64,000 nt of DNA from Streptosporangium sp. NBC_01756 (GCF_035917975.1 NZ_CP109130.1:8494001-8558000), one strand, 5' to 3'. Shown: positions 8,898 through 17,695, numbered from the stretch's first letter. Made by a program: numbers and translations. The notes: generated from the sequence alone by a model not told the origin.

Positions 8898-10309
8898 TGA
8901 ACCTCCTGTGCGGCGGCGCGGATTTCGTTCAGCAGGATCGTGAGATCGGCCTCGGTGGTGGCGGGGTGGAGGATGCAGGCGCGCATTGCCGCGACGCCGG
9001 ATAGGCGGGTGCCGGTGAGGAAGGCGCGCCCGCGGCGCTGCACGGCGGTGGGGAGCGCCTGGTTCAGCGCCTCGACCTCGTCGGGGGTCGTTGCCGGAGG
9101 CCGATAACGGAAGGCGGTGACGGAGGTGGTGACCGGGGCGAGGAGGTCGAAGTCGTCGGCGGCTTCGACCATGGCGGCGAGCGTACGGGCGAGGCCGGTG
9201 GTGTGCCGCACCAGTTGGACGACTCCGTCGCGCCCGAGGTGCGCGATCGTGGCCCATACCCGTAACGCGCGGAGGGGGCGGGTCTGTTCGGGGCCGTACT
9301 CGGAGAACCAGCCCAGCTCGTCGGTGTCGTCGTCACGCAGGTAGGGCGGGATGAGGCTGAAGGCGTCGCGAGGCTCGGCGGCGTGGCGGAAGAGGATGCA
9401 GCCGCAGTCCACGGGGACGCCGAGCCACTTGTGCGGGTCCAGGGCGAGGGAGTCCGCCCGGTGCAGCCCGGCGTAACCGGGGTCGGCTCCTTCGGCGAGG
9501 ACGCCGAGCGCACCGTAGGCGCCGTCGACGTGGAACCAGAGGTCGTGTTCATACGCGATCTCGGCGATGTCCGCCAGAGGATCGACGGCGCCGGTGTTCA
9601 CCGTTCCCGCGCTGGCCGCGACGTAGAACGGCCGTAGTCCTGCGTCCGTGTCCGCTGTGATCAGGTGTCGTAGCGCGGCGGTTTCCATGCGGAAGGCGTC
9701 GTCGACCGGGACCGTGCGGATGTGGCGGCTGCCCAGACCGAGGAGTTCGGCCGCCTTGCGCAGGCAGCTGTGCCCTTCGGCGGATATGTACATCGTCAGC
9801 GGTCGTCGCCGGTAGAGACCGGCTTCGCGTGCGTCCCAGCCGTCCTGGCGGGCGGCCCGCTGGCGGGCGGTGGCCAGCGAGATGACGGTGGCCATGGAGG
9901 TGCCGCTGGTGAGGAGTCCGGCGCCCGGCGGGTGAGGGTAGCCCACCAGCTCCGCCAGCCACCGTACGGCGGTGCGCTCCAGCAGGACGCCCGCGTGATC
10001 GCCCCCGGCGCAGCTCGGGTTCAGAGCGGCGGCCAAAGGGGCGACCAGGACGCCGGCGGGCGAGGGCGGGGAGTTGACCCAGCCGAAGAACCGGGGGTGC
10101 CCGTTGCCCATCGGATAGGGCAGCACATGATCGCTTACGTCGTGGAGCAGGTCCCCCAAGGGGCGGCCCGCAGTGGGGAGTGGCTGGCCGGAAAGCCAGG
10201 AGCGGTCCTCGTCGGGCACCGGTTGCCATACGGGTCCGCCGGGGACGGCTGCCAGGTGGTCGGCCGCCAGCTCGGCTGCCAGCCGGCCGGCTCGGCGCAG
10301 GTCATTCAT
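8894..10309 (-). CDS. PLP-dependent group II amino-acid decarboxylase
   Basis: A 471-residue aromatic-L-amino-acid or related decarboxylase. The PLP-binding lysine is in LDPHKWLG (about residue 293), the substrate-side His is in WFHVDGAYG, and the early GHPRFFGWVNS motif is typical of the tyrosine/DOPA/tryptophan decarboxylase family. It converts an amino acid to the amine with CO2 release. The start overlaps the end of the XRE-cupin gene by eight bases, and the HAD gene overlaps its stop, so the three form a tight operon. The true substrate is not predictable. Confidence 0.88.
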   Translation of the reverse strand: MNDLRRAGRLAAELAADHLAAVPGGPVWQPVPDEDRSWLSGQPLPTAGRPLGDLLHDVSDHVLPYPMGNGHPRFFGWVNSPPSPAGVLVAPLAAALNPSCAGGDHAGVLLERTAVRWLAELVGYPHPPGAGLLTSGTSMATVISLATARQRAARQDGWDAREAGLYRRRPLTMYISAEGHSCLRKAAELLGLGSRHIRTVPVDDAFRMETAALRHLITADTDAGLRPFYVAASAGTVNTGAVDPLADIAEIAYEHDLWFHVDGAYGALGVLAEGADPGYAGLHRADSLALDPHKWLGVPVDCGCILFRHAAEPRDAFSLIPPYLRDDDTDELGWFSEYGPEQTRPLRALRVWATIAHLGRDGVVQLVRHTTGLARTLAAMVEAADDFDLLAPVTTSVTAFRYRPPATTPDEVEALNQALPTAVQRRGRAFLTGTRLSGVAAMRACILHPATTEADLTILLNEIRAAAQEVQ

Positions 10310-10928
10310 CGCTCTCTCCGTGGCGTGGACCGCGGTGGGCGCCGGCCGGTTGGCCCAGCTCCATGGCCAGGTAGTACACGCACACGTCGGCTGCGTCGTT
10401 GGCGAAGGCGTGCCGGCGGTCGCCGGGGAAGTAGGCGGCGTCTCCGGTGCCCAGAATGTGAGGCGTGCCGTCGACGGTCAGGCGGAGACGCCCGCACTCC
10501 ACGGCCACGTATTCGCGCGACCCGGGTGGATGGGGCGAGAACTCTCCGGCGTCGACGCCCGGGTTCAGGGTGGTGCGCATGAATTCGAACTCCACACCGG
10601 GCAGTGCGGGGGAGAGGATGCGCCGCTCCCAGCCGGAGGGGTCGCGCAGCAGGTGTTGCCGTTCGTGGGGCAGAACCACCACTTCGGTGCGGTCGGGTTC
10701 GTCCAGCAGCCGGGAGATCGAGGTGCCCAGGGCGGTCGCCAGATGGTCCAGGACCAGCACGCTCGGCGTTTTCGTGCCGCGTTCCACCTCTGAGAGCATG
10801 CTCCGGCTCACCCCGCTCAGCTCGGCCAGTCGTTCCAGAGCCAGGCCGCGAGTTCGTCGTTCAGCTCGGAGCCTGGCTCCCAGTTCGGCCATCGACAGGC
10901 CGCTGGACAAGGTGCTGTCCTCTCTCAT
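10302..10928 (-). CDS. XRE-family regulator with C-terminal cupin domain
   Basis: A 208-residue regulator. The HTH spans about residues 14-68 (LAELSGVSRSMLSEVERGTKTPS), and a cupin-2 sensor domain follows at about 107-190 (REYVAVECGRLRL, then GDAAYFPGDRRHAF). Proteins with this architecture (PuuR/SutR-like) usually repress amine or amino-acid catabolic genes and are released by a small ligand bound in the cupin. Here it heads an operon with an amino-acid decarboxylase, so amine or amino acid sensing is a fair inference. Confidence 0.9.
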   Translation of the reverse strand: MREDSTLSSGLSMAELGARLRAERRTRGLALERLAELSGVSRSMLSEVERGTKTPSVLVLDHLATALGTSISRLLDEPDRTEVVVLPHERQHLLRDPSGWERRILSPALPGVEFEFMRTTLNPGVDAGEFSPHPPGSREYVAVECGRLRLTVDGTPHILGTGDAAYFPGDRRHAFANDAADVCVYYLAMELGQPAGAHRGPRHGESDE

Positions 10929-10929
10929 T

Positions 10930-10963
10930 CCTCCACTATAGCAATGATTTTCCGCTATTGAGG
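10930..10963. promoter_or_regulatory. Dyad upstream of the XRE-cupin operon
   Basis: Nested arms CCTC/GAGG (10930-10933, 10960-10963) and ATAGC/GCTAT (10938-10942, 10954-10958) lie immediately upstream of the start at 10928 in a locally AT-rich stretch. This is a likely promoter with an autoregulatory operator. Confidence 0.45.
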
Positions 10964-10996
10964 AAGAACGGGATGGCGCCGCCGGCCGGAGAACTT

Positions 10997-11078
10997 TAGA
11001 AGTTCGCCGAAGATCTTGTGGTCTGGCCCCGCATCATCTGACGCGAGACCAGAACACAAGCCCTTCAGCGGACTTCTA
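10997..11078. terminator. Long hairpin starting at the oxidoreductase stop codon
   Basis: Two 30-base arms (10997-11026 and 11049-11078) match at 25 of 30 positions around a 22-base loop. The right arm begins, on the minus strand, with the TAG stop of the quinone oxidoreductase. It probably terminates or protects the 3' end of that mRNA; a small inserted palindromic element is an alternative. Confidence 0.55.
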
Positions 11079-12050
11079 GGCGACTTTCAGGAGCAGTTTG
11101 CCGGTGGTGGTCCGGGTTTCGACGAGACGGTGTGCCTCGGCGGCCTCGGCGAGGGCGAACTCGGCTGTGACGGGTAGTTCGACCCGCCCGGCCGTGACGG
11201 TGTGAAAGGCGCGTCCGGCGATGTCGGCCAGTCTCCGCGGGTCGGTCTGGGAAAGGGTGAGGATGGAGAAGCCGCTCACCGAGCGTGCTCCGGCGTAGAG
11301 TTCGGCCTGACCCACCCGCCAGGGGGCGGCATCGCCGGCATTGCCGAAGGAGACGAGGCGGCCGAAGAGGGCAAGGGTGTCCAGACTCCGGAGAAGGGTC
11401 TCGCCTCCGACCGGATCGAGGAGGAGGTCCACGCCGAGACCGCCGGTCGCGCGGCGTACATCCTCGGGAAAACCGTCACCGACGAACACCTCGTCATAGC
11501 CGTACTTCAGCGCCTGCTCCGCCTTCTCCCGACTGGAGACCACCCCGTACACCGCACCCGCGCCGCCGAGCCGGGCCAGTTGACCCGCGGCTATGCCGAC
11601 ACCACCTGCCGCACCGTGGATGAGGACGCTTTCGCCTTCGCGCAGCCGTCCCACCTCATGGAGAAGGGCGTGTGCGGTCGGCAGGACGGTGGGCAGGGTC
11701 GCGCCGGTACGCAAGGAGATTCCCTCCGGCAGCGGGAAGGCGGTGACGGCGGGGACGGCGACGGTCTCGGCATAGCCGCCGCCGCTGATGAACGCGACGA
11801 CCTCTTGTCCGGGCCGCAGATCGCTCACGCCTTCGCCGACGGCGTGGATACGGCCGGACACCTCCAGGCCGGGGACGAAGGGGAGGGCGCTCACCCGGTA
11901 GCCGACGCTGCGGGCTTTGATGTCGGCGAAGTTGACGCCCGCGTAGGCGACGTCGATGGTCACCTCGCCCGGCGCGGGCTCCGGTGTTCCGACCTCGGTG
12001 AGGCTCATTACCTCAGGTCCGCCAAGTTCTCTCACCACGATTGCGCGCAT
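11076..12050 (-). CDS. NADPH:quinone oxidoreductase (zinc-independent MDR family)
   Basis: A 324-residue medium-chain reductase. The N-terminal GroES-like domain includes YAGVNFADIKAR, and the nucleotide-binding Rossmann part has HGAAGGVGIAAGQLARLGGA with the classic AxxGxxG. There are no zinc-ligand cysteines, so this is the quinone-oxidoreductase (QOR) branch that reduces quinones or enals with NADPH. ATG 12050 (MRAIVVRELGG) is the family start; the frame extends upstream through the promoter but is not needed. A divergent ArsR-type gene shares the upstream region. Confidence 0.88.
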   Translation of the reverse strand: MRAIVVRELGGPEVMSLTEVGTPEPAPGEVTIDVAYAGVNFADIKARSVGYRVSALPFVPGLEVSGRIHAVGEGVSDLRPGQEVVAFISGGGYAETVAVPAVTAFPLPEGISLRTGATLPTVLPTAHALLHEVGRLREGESVLIHGAAGGVGIAAGQLARLGGAGAVYGVVSSREKAEQALKYGYDEVFVGDGFPEDVRRATGGLGVDLLLDPVGGETLLRSLDTLALFGRLVSFGNAGDAAPWRVGQAELYAGARSVSGFSILTLSQTDPRRLADIAGRAFHTVTAGRVELPVTAEFALAEAAEAHRLVETRTTTGKLLLKVA

Positions 12051-12084
12051 GCCGGATCGCCCCTGTCTAAACTGTTCACTGAAA

Positions 12085-12122
12085 ATCGAACACTCCAGAG
12101 TGTACGTATTTGATCGAACACT
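12085..12122. promoter_or_regulatory. Operator region between oxidoreductase and ArsR-type gene
   Basis: The decamer ATCGAACACT occurs twice (12085-12094 and 12113-12122). Between the copies lies an inverted repeat with six-base arms ACACTC/GAGTGT and a two-base centre (12090-12103). The position in the divergent gap suggests binding by the neighbouring ArsR-type regulator. Confidence 0.5.
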
Positions 12123-12138
12123 TTGCAAGGAGAGCGCT

Positions 12139-12453
12139 TTGAGTCATCGGTCCACGCCACAGCACGCCCATCCCGACGACGTGCCCGTCCTCGCCGCGCT
12201 CGCCGCGCTCGCCGATCCGGTCCGGCTTCAGCTCGTCCGTGAACTGGCCGTCTCCGAGGACTGGTCGCGATCCTGCGGCACCTTCGATGTACCTGTGGGC
12301 AAGCCCGCACTCAGCCATCACTTTGCGGTGCTGCGCTCGGCCGGGCTCATCGAGCAACGCGACGCCGGCCCCAGGCGCGTCAACCGGCTCCGCCGGGCGG
12401 AGTTCGACCGGCGGTTTCCGGGACTGCTGGACCTGGTGTTGCGCGAGGAGTGA
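12139..12453 (+). CDS. ArsR-type winged-helix regulator
   Basis: A small 104-residue HTH protein. It has the ArsR hallmark LAALADPVRLQLVREL followed by KPALSHHFAVLRSAGLIEQR (recognition helix and wing). No metal-binding ELCVC-type cysteine pair is present, so it is more likely a redox or small-molecule sensor than a metal sensor. TTG 12139 is chosen as the start because AAGGAG lies at 12127-12132 with good spacing and no ATG or GTG precedes the domain. It probably controls the divergent quinone reductase. Confidence 0.82.
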   Translation: MSHRSTPQHAHPDDVPVLAALAALADPVRLQLVRELAVSEDWSRSCGTFDVPVGKPALSHHFAVLRSAGLIEQRDAGPRRVNRLRRAEFDRRFPGLLDLVLREE

Positions 12454-12883
12454 CCTTCGGCGCCCCCGCCGGGGGCGGGCCGTGGCCTAGGGCGGCCGTC
12501 CGCGTTGACAGAAGGCGGCCGGGTGGCTGTAATGGTGCGCGTGCCGTGTGGCGCCGACCAAAGAGCAGTGGGCAGGTCGGCGAGTGGGCGGCACCATTCA
12601 TCAAGGGGCAACGCCATGAGTTCATACTCCGCACCCTGCGTCTGACGTAAGCGTTCCGCACGTCGTCCCTTGTCCTCCGCGGTGCCCAGCGCCGCCGTGT
12701 GACGTCGGCACGCCATGGCCTTCCCGAACGCCGCCGCATTCCGGCGAGCGTCCACGGCTCCGCGCGCCCGATCGATGTCCGTCTCCGGACGAGGGTCCGC
12801 GTGTGGTCACCGCGCGCTGCGCGCACCACCGTCATCCGCCGTAACAACGGACCCGCACACTTTTCTTTGGAGCCCGACACCGT
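12454..12883. other. Non-coding stretch, no supported gene
   Basis: About 430 bases without a convincing gene. Frames here lack domain features and start signals. A nine-codon ORF (ATG 12616) has a GGGG-rich site upstream but cannot be supported as a gene. Confidence 0.5.
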
Positions 12884-13819
12884 ATGCCCGCGTCATTCAA
12901 TCAACCGATCATCGAGGAGTTTCGAGCCAACGGAGGAAAGGTCGGTGGCCCCTTCGAGGGCGGCGACCTCCTCCTGCTGACCACCACCGGTGCGAAGTCG
13001 GGGACGGAGCACACCGTCCCCCTCGGCTACGTCCGTGACGGCGACCTGTTGCTCGTCGTCGCGTCCGCCGCCGGCGCCCCCCGTCATCCCGCCTGGTACC
13101 ACAATCTGCTCGCCCACCCCATGGTGCGGGTGGAGATCGGCACCGAGGTGTTCGAGGCGATCGCGGTCCCCGCCGAGGGCGCGCGGCGCGAGCGGCTGTT
13201 CGAGCACGTGGTGCGCACGGCGCCCGGATACGCCGACTACCAGACCCGCACCACCCGGACCCTGCCGGTCGTGGCGCTGGAGCGGTCCGGGCCCGAGCCG
13301 GGGGAGGGCCCCCGGGAGGTCGCCAATTTCGCCGACAAGCTCATAGAGATCCATACCTGGCTGCGCTCGCAGTTGCGGCATGTGCGTGCCGAGGCCGACG
13401 CCCACTTCGCCGCGCGGGCGGCCCACCCGGGCCCCGGCGGACCACCGGAACCGGGACTGGGACTGCAGCTCCGGCAGCACTGCCTGGCGTTCTGCGAGTC
13501 TCTGAAGTTCCACCACACCAGTGAGGACGCGCACGTCTTCCCCGCGCTCGCGGACCATCACCCGCACCTGCGCGACGCCCTCGACCGGCTCCGCGACGAA
13601 CACCGGACGGTCGCACGTATCCAGGACGAGCTCCTCGCCCTGCTGACCGGCGTCGGCACCGCCGACCCCTGGCGGTTCCGTACCGAACTGGACCGGATGT
13701 CGGAGGAACTGCGGGCGCACCTCGACTACGAGGAAGAGTCGCTCCTCCCCGTCCTGGCCGAAATTCCGTGGCCCCCGGCCCCACCGGGGGCCGAAAGGGC
13801 CGAAGGCTCCACCGGCTGA
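12884..13819 (+). CDS. F420-type nitroreductase fused to a hemerythrin domain
   Basis: A 311-residue two-domain protein. Residues 1-130 are a deazaflavin (F420)-dependent nitroreductase (DDN-like) split-barrel with LTTTGAKSGTEHTVPLGYV and HPAWYHNLLAHP. Residues about 150-300 form an HHE/hemerythrin four-helix bundle with candidate di-iron ligands in IHTWLRSQLRH, FHHTSEDAHVFP, DEHRTVARIQ and HLDYEEESLLP. Such fusions occur in actinobacteria; a role in redox or oxygen-linked reduction is inferred. ATG 12884 follows GGAG. Confidence 0.87.
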   Translation: MPASFNQPIIEEFRANGGKVGGPFEGGDLLLLTTTGAKSGTEHTVPLGYVRDGDLLLVVASAAGAPRHPAWYHNLLAHPMVRVEIGTEVFEAIAVPAEGARRERLFEHVVRTAPGYADYQTRTTRTLPVVALERSGPEPGEGPREVANFADKLIEIHTWLRSQLRHVRAEADAHFAARAAHPGPGGPPEPGLGLQLRQHCLAFCESLKFHHTSEDAHVFPALADHHPHLRDALDRLRDEHRTVARIQDELLALLTGVGTADPWRFRTELDRMSEELRAHLDYEEESLLPVLAEIPWPPAPPGAERAEGSTG

Positions 13820-14094
13820 CCGGGTGACACGGCCGGGTGCCGGATCCCACGGGAGCCGGCACCCGGGGCGCCGAGGCGCACCCGGCCAGGAAGCTCGGAA
13901 AGCGCGTACCCTCTCCGGCGCTGCCGCAGCTATGGCGTCCGCCGCCGGATTGAGCAAGGATCGATGTCGTCGGATGCCGGAGCTCGACAGCGGCCCCGGT
14001 CAGGTCCCCCGCGCCGACGTATCACCTCGGACGAGGCCAGGTCGGCGGATCACCCCCGCCGGGGCGCGTACGGAAGAACGACGGAAGGAAGACC

Positions 14095-14544
14095 ATGGCC
14101 CAGACGACCGTTGCCCTCCTGATGCTCACCTCCGCCCTGACCGGCGGCTTGGCCCAGACCACCGGAACACCACGGACACAGCCGGACCTGACGCCGGTGA
14201 AGTCCCAGACCGCCGCTTCCGTACCGGCTTCGAGCACCACTCCGGTGACGGGTGCCGCCGCACCAAGAAGAGCGACCGGCCCGGATCTGCGCGCATGCTA
14301 CGACGGAACGTGCAGACTCACCCTCTCGAAGCCGGTGAAATTCCGGGTCAGCCCCCGCTTCGGCGTCACTCGGCTGTCCGTCTCCTTCGGCCCGGACAGC
14401 GTGCGGGTGAAAGCCACCGGGCCTGGTGTGTCCTCACAGGTGTTGCTCGGCGCCGGTGCGTCGGGTTCGGTCAACAGCATCGGCGTGCGGGTGGTGACGA
14501 CCTCCAGCAGCAAGGCGGTGCTGAGTATCTCTCCCGTACGCTGA
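14095..14544 (+). CDS. Small secreted protein of unknown function
   Basis: A 149-residue protein with a hydrophobic N-terminus (VALLMLTSALTGGLA) that looks like a signal peptide cleaved near residue 20, then a Thr/Ser/Pro-rich linker to about residue 60. A beta-rich C-terminal domain has two cysteines close together (ACYDGTCRLTL), probably a disulfide. GGAAGGAAG precedes the ATG. No family is recognised; the compact C-terminal domain suggests an extracellular binding protein. It stands alone. Confidence 0.65.
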   Translation: MAQTTVALLMLTSALTGGLAQTTGTPRTQPDLTPVKSQTAASVPASSTTPVTGAAAPRRATGPDLRACYDGTCRLTLSKPVKFRVSPRFGVTRLSVSFGPDSVRVKATGPGVSSQVLLGAGASGSVNSIGVRVVTTSSSKAVLSISPVR

Positions 14545-14835
14545 CGACAGCGGTGCCTTCCTCCACTCGCTCAGTGGAAGCGCTTGACGAAGGCCGGCGC
14601 CGTGTCGGCGACCTCGCGCCAGCCGATCACTTCAACGGCATGCCGCACTCCGGTGGCCGGGCTCACTTTGCGGTCGGCCCTGTTCGGCGACCACCACCAT
14701 CGTGCGCTCCGCAACCGTCATGAGTGGGGCGTGCCGCCCGCCTTCGGGGAGGGGAGGACGTCAAGTCGCGGAGGGCTTCCACCGCCGACGGATTCGGGGT
14801 GGAAGCGCCAGGTCACGACTCGATCGACTCGGACG

Positions 14836-15030
14836 TCACTCCTCGATGTGGATGGCCAGCGCCGGGCAGACCGCCACGGCGTGTCGGACGTCGGCGGCCT
14901 GCTCCGCCGGCGGAGTGGGGTTGAGCAGGACGGCGATGCCGTCCTCGTCGCGCTGGTCGAACACGTCCGCGGCAGCGACCACGCACTGTCCGGAAGCGAC
15001 GCACTTGTCCTGCTCGATGGTCACCTTCAT
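14836..15030 (-). CDS. [3Fe-4S] ferredoxin
   Basis: A 64-residue ferredoxin. Cluster ligands are C10, C16 and C55 (the last in VCPALAIHIEE), the three-cysteine pattern of single [3Fe-4S] ferredoxins that feed electrons to bacterial P450s. It lies directly downstream of a P450 gene on the same strand, separated by 52 bases, so it is probably the redox partner. The start follows GAGGGATCTC. Confidence 0.92.
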   Translation of the reverse strand: MKVTIEQDKCVASGQCVVAAADVFDQRDEDGIAVLLNPTPPAEQAADVRHAVAVCPALAIHIEE

Positions 15031-15082
15031 GAGATCCCTCTTGGTTGACGTCGTCGTTGTTCGTTCGTCGTGCGGGAGAAGG

Positions 15083-16309
15083 TCACCAGGTCACGGGGAG
15101 TTCGTAGACCCCGTAGACGGACCCGTCGTGCTTGAAAGGGATCTTCTCCAGATCCGTGGCCAGCCGCAGGGTGGGGATGCGCCGGTAGAGGGTGCTGTAG
15201 ACGATCTGCAGCTCCAGCCGGGCCAGCGGCTGGCCCAGGCACTGGTGCACCCCGAAGCCGAAGGCCACGTGGTGGCGGGCGTCGCGCTGGATGTCCAGCC
15301 GGTCAGGGTCGGGGAAGACATCGGGGTCGCGGTTGCCGATGTCGTTGGCCATGATCATCCCGTCGCCGGCGCGGATGAGCTGTCCGGCGATCTCGATGTC
15401 CTCCAGTGCCACCCTGCGCCGCCCGTTGTGCGTGATGTGCAGGTAGCGCAGCAGCTCCTCCACCGCCGAGGTGACCAGCTTCTCATCGTCCGTGTCGCGG
15501 AGGAGAGCCAGCTGGTCGGGGTGCTCCAGCAGGGCGAGCGTGCCGAGCGCGATCATGTTCGCGGTGGTCTCGTGCCCGGCGATCAGCAGCAGCACCCCCA
15601 TCTGGGCCGCCTCCTGCCGGGACAGCTCCCCGTTTTTGATCCGCTCGGTCAGCTGGGACAGCATGTCGTCACCGGGGTCGGTGAGTTTCTCGCCCAACAG
15701 GTTGTCCAGGTAGCCCGCCAGGTGACCGAAAGCGGTCGCCCGTTGCTCGGGCGTCGCGTCCCGCTTGATGATGGTCTTGCTGTTGTCCTGGAAGAAGTCG
15801 TGGTCGGAGTACGGCACACCGAGCAACTCGCAGATCACCAGGGAGGGCATCGGCAGGGCGAACGCCTCGACCAGATCAACCGGTTTCGGGCCGGCGAGCA
15901 TGTCGTCGATCAGCTCGTCGACGATCTTCTCTACGGCCGGCCGCATCGCCCTCACCCGCTTGATGGTGAACGGCGCCGTCACCATCCGCCGCAGCCGGGC
16001 ATGCTCGGGATCGTCCATCAAGATGAAGCTGATTGTCGACGAGCCGTTGATGGGGGCCGGGCTCGGGTAGCCGGGCTGGGTGACGTCGGCACTGACCCTC
16101 GGGTCGGCCAGCAGCGCCCGCTGTTCGGCATAACGGGTCACCAGCCACGGAGTGCTGCCGTCCCACAGGCGGACCTTGGCGAGCGGGCCCTCCTCCTGCT
16201 TGGCCCGCAGAGCCGGGGGCGGATCGAACGGGCAGCCCGCAGCCCTGGCCATCGGATATCCCGGAATTTCAGCGGAGTACTCACCCGCCGGATGCAACGT
16301 ACCGGTCAT
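15083..16309 (-). CDS. Cytochrome P450 (bacterial class I)
   Basis: A 408-residue heme-thiolate monooxygenase. The heme-binding loop FGFGVHQCLGQ has its proximal Cys near residue 357; the I-helix oxygen motif AGHETTAN is near residue 244 and the K-helix ExxR (EELLR) near 285. Length and motifs fit CYP105/CYP107-like soluble enzymes that oxidise secondary metabolites or xenobiotics. ATG 16309 (MTGTLHPAG) is preferred to the longer frame. It forms a unit with the downstream ferredoxin and the upstream TetR gene. Confidence 0.9.
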   Translation of the reverse strand: MTGTLHPAGEYSAEIPGYPMARAAGCPFDPPPALRAKQEEGPLAKVRLWDGSTPWLVTRYAEQRALLADPRVSADVTQPGYPSPAPINGSSTISFILMDDPEHARLRRMVTAPFTIKRVRAMRPAVEKIVDELIDDMLAGPKPVDLVEAFALPMPSLVICELLGVPYSDHDFFQDNSKTIIKRDATPEQRATAFGHLAGYLDNLLGEKLTDPGDDMLSQLTERIKNGELSRQEAAQMGVLLLIAGHETTANMIALGTLALLEHPDQLALLRDTDDEKLVTSAVEELLRYLHITHNGRRRVALEDIEIAGQLIRAGDGMIMANDIGNRDPDVFPDPDRLDIQRDARHHVAFGFGVHQCLGQPLARLELQIVYSTLYRRIPTLRLATDLEKIPFKHDGSVYGVYELPVTW

Positions 16310-16382
16310 TGATTCCTCCAACAGAACATGTACCGCAACGTGCTTGCGGCAAGCATTGATGAGCGCTTCCCCTGGTGAGGAG

Positions 16383-16445
16383 TCAGCGAGTTGAACGAGA
16401 GCGAGGCGGGCCGCAGCATCCGGCCTCGTCCACAATGACTTTCAT
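16383..16445 (-). pseudogene. Ferredoxin 5' remnant
   Basis: A GGAG-preceded ATG at 16445 opens a 20-codon frame that begins MKVIVDEAGCCG, the normal start of P450-associated [3Fe-4S] ferredoxins, then runs into unrelated residues and stops at 16383. Only the N-terminal dozen residues and the ribosome-binding site remain. It lies between a TetR gene and the intact P450. Confidence 0.55.
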
Positions 16446-16516
16446 CGTCAGTTGCTCCTCTGCCTGCAATTCGCTGAGACATGTCGGATGCGGTTGCGAA
16501 GGGGCGCGCGGCTCCG

Positions 16517-17185
16517 TCACGAGCAGGGCGTGATCGGTGCCAGCCACAGCCCGACGAGTGCGTCGATCAACCCGGTTGCGGCGTCGTGCCAGCTGGACCG
16601 GGGGGTGAAGGTGCCCTCGGCGAGAGCTCGCTCGCGCTCGGCGTACATGTGCACCATCAGCTGACGGGCCATGTCGCTGCGCTCTGCGCGCACCTCGACC
16701 GGCAGTTCCGGGAGGCATCGGTTCAGCCCGTCGAGGACCTGGTGCAGCGACGGCGAGGTGAGAGACTCGTCGACCATGATCTCGCGGAGTGCGGGGTCGG
16801 TCATCACCTGGGCACCGAACCGGGCATACCACGTGGGGTTCCCCAGAGCGGCCAGATGCTCGGCGCTCGGGCGTACCAGGCAGGCCACCCAGTCCCGCAC
16901 ATTCGAGCTGTCGCCGATCTCGGCCAGCATCTGCAAACGCACCCGTTCGATCTGCTCGGCGTTCTTGCGCACGATGGCGCGCACCAAATCGGTCTTGGTG
17001 CCGAAGTGGTAGCCGACCGCAGCGTTGTTTCCCTGTCCCGCGGCCTCGCTGACCTGCCGGTTGGACACGGCGAACACCCCGTGCTCGGCGAACAACCGCT
17101 CCGCCGCCGCCAGGATCGACTCCCGGGTCGCCCCGGCCCGTTCGGCCCGCTCGGTCCGGACGGCCTTGCCGGCCGCGGTCACCAC
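16517..17185 (-). CDS. TetR/AcrR family regulator
   Basis: A 222-residue repressor. The HTH spans about residues 18-64 with ILAAAERLFAEHGVFAVSNRQVSEAAG and the YHFGTKTDLVRAI signature. The start is GTG 17185 or the next codon, also GTG; both overlap the TGA of an upstream P450 C-terminal fragment, giving possible translational coupling. It lies upstream of the P450-ferredoxin pair on the same strand and probably controls it. The C-terminal ligand domain is not assignable. Confidence 0.85.
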   Translation of the reverse strand: MVTAAGKAVRTERAERAGATRESILAAAERLFAEHGVFAVSNRQVSEAAGQGNNAAVGYHFGTKTDLVRAIVRKNAEQIERVRLQMLAEIGDSSNVRDWVACLVRPSAEHLAALGNPTWYARFGAQVMTDPALREIMVDESLTSPSLHQVLDGLNRCLPELPVEVRAERSDMARQLMVHMYAERERALAEGTFTPRSSWHDAATGLIDALVGLWLAPITPCS

Positions 17186-17331
17186 CGCACCGGAACTTCG
17201 CGCAACCCGCCGACGGCGAGTCCCTCGATCTGGCGCAGGTCTTCCACCGGGGCGGTGAGTTCCGGAGAGGGAAGTCGGCGCAACGGCATCGGATGGCTCA
17301 GTATCGGCCCGTCGTCGCTCTGGCCCACCAT
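17179..17331 (-). pseudogene. Cytochrome P450 C-terminal fragment
   Basis: A 50-codon frame with its own ATG (17331) behind a strong GGAGGAGGTC. Its end, EGLAVGGLREVPVRW, lines up with the end of the intact P450 at 19979-21187 (EGLIVGGLQQVPVKW), and RRLPSPELTAPV matches DRLPTLELAVPS upstream. It lacks the heme loop and all catalytic parts. Its stop overlaps the TetR start codon. It is either a decayed P450 or a retained short leader ORF for the regulator. Confidence 0.75.
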
Positions 17332-17380
17332 GACCTCCTCCGAACCGGCCTCATTTCATGGTCATTCAACCTGGGTCACC

Positions 17381-17408
17381 AAATTAAGTCAAGCGACTGA
17401 TTTAAAAT
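17381..17408. promoter_or_regulatory. AT-rich inverted repeat upstream of P450 fragment/TetR
   Basis: Eleven-base arms (17381-17391 and 17398-17408) match at 8 of 11 positions around a six-base centre, in an AT-rich island 50 bases upstream of the start at 17331. This is a plausible promoter/operator for the TetR transcription unit. Confidence 0.45.
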
Positions 17409-17695
17409 CTACCCAGTCGTTCATGTCTGCAACCGCCGGACCGGAAACTTCTCCATGACCCTGCCGCAATGGTCGTCGGACGGACTGGTCCCTGTTCGGC
17501 ACGGCCGTCGCCGATGCCTGCCTGGCGCAGCACCGCCTCGTACGCAGGCGGATCACCCGGGAAGCGGTATCGCCGGTGCCGGTCGCATGAACAGGGCGAA
17601 TTTACCGACAACGGACAGAGACCATGCCTGCCGATCAGGAAGCGTCGGCCACCTCTGGGTAGGTCCGACGACGACTACAGGATGGGAAGGCTCTC

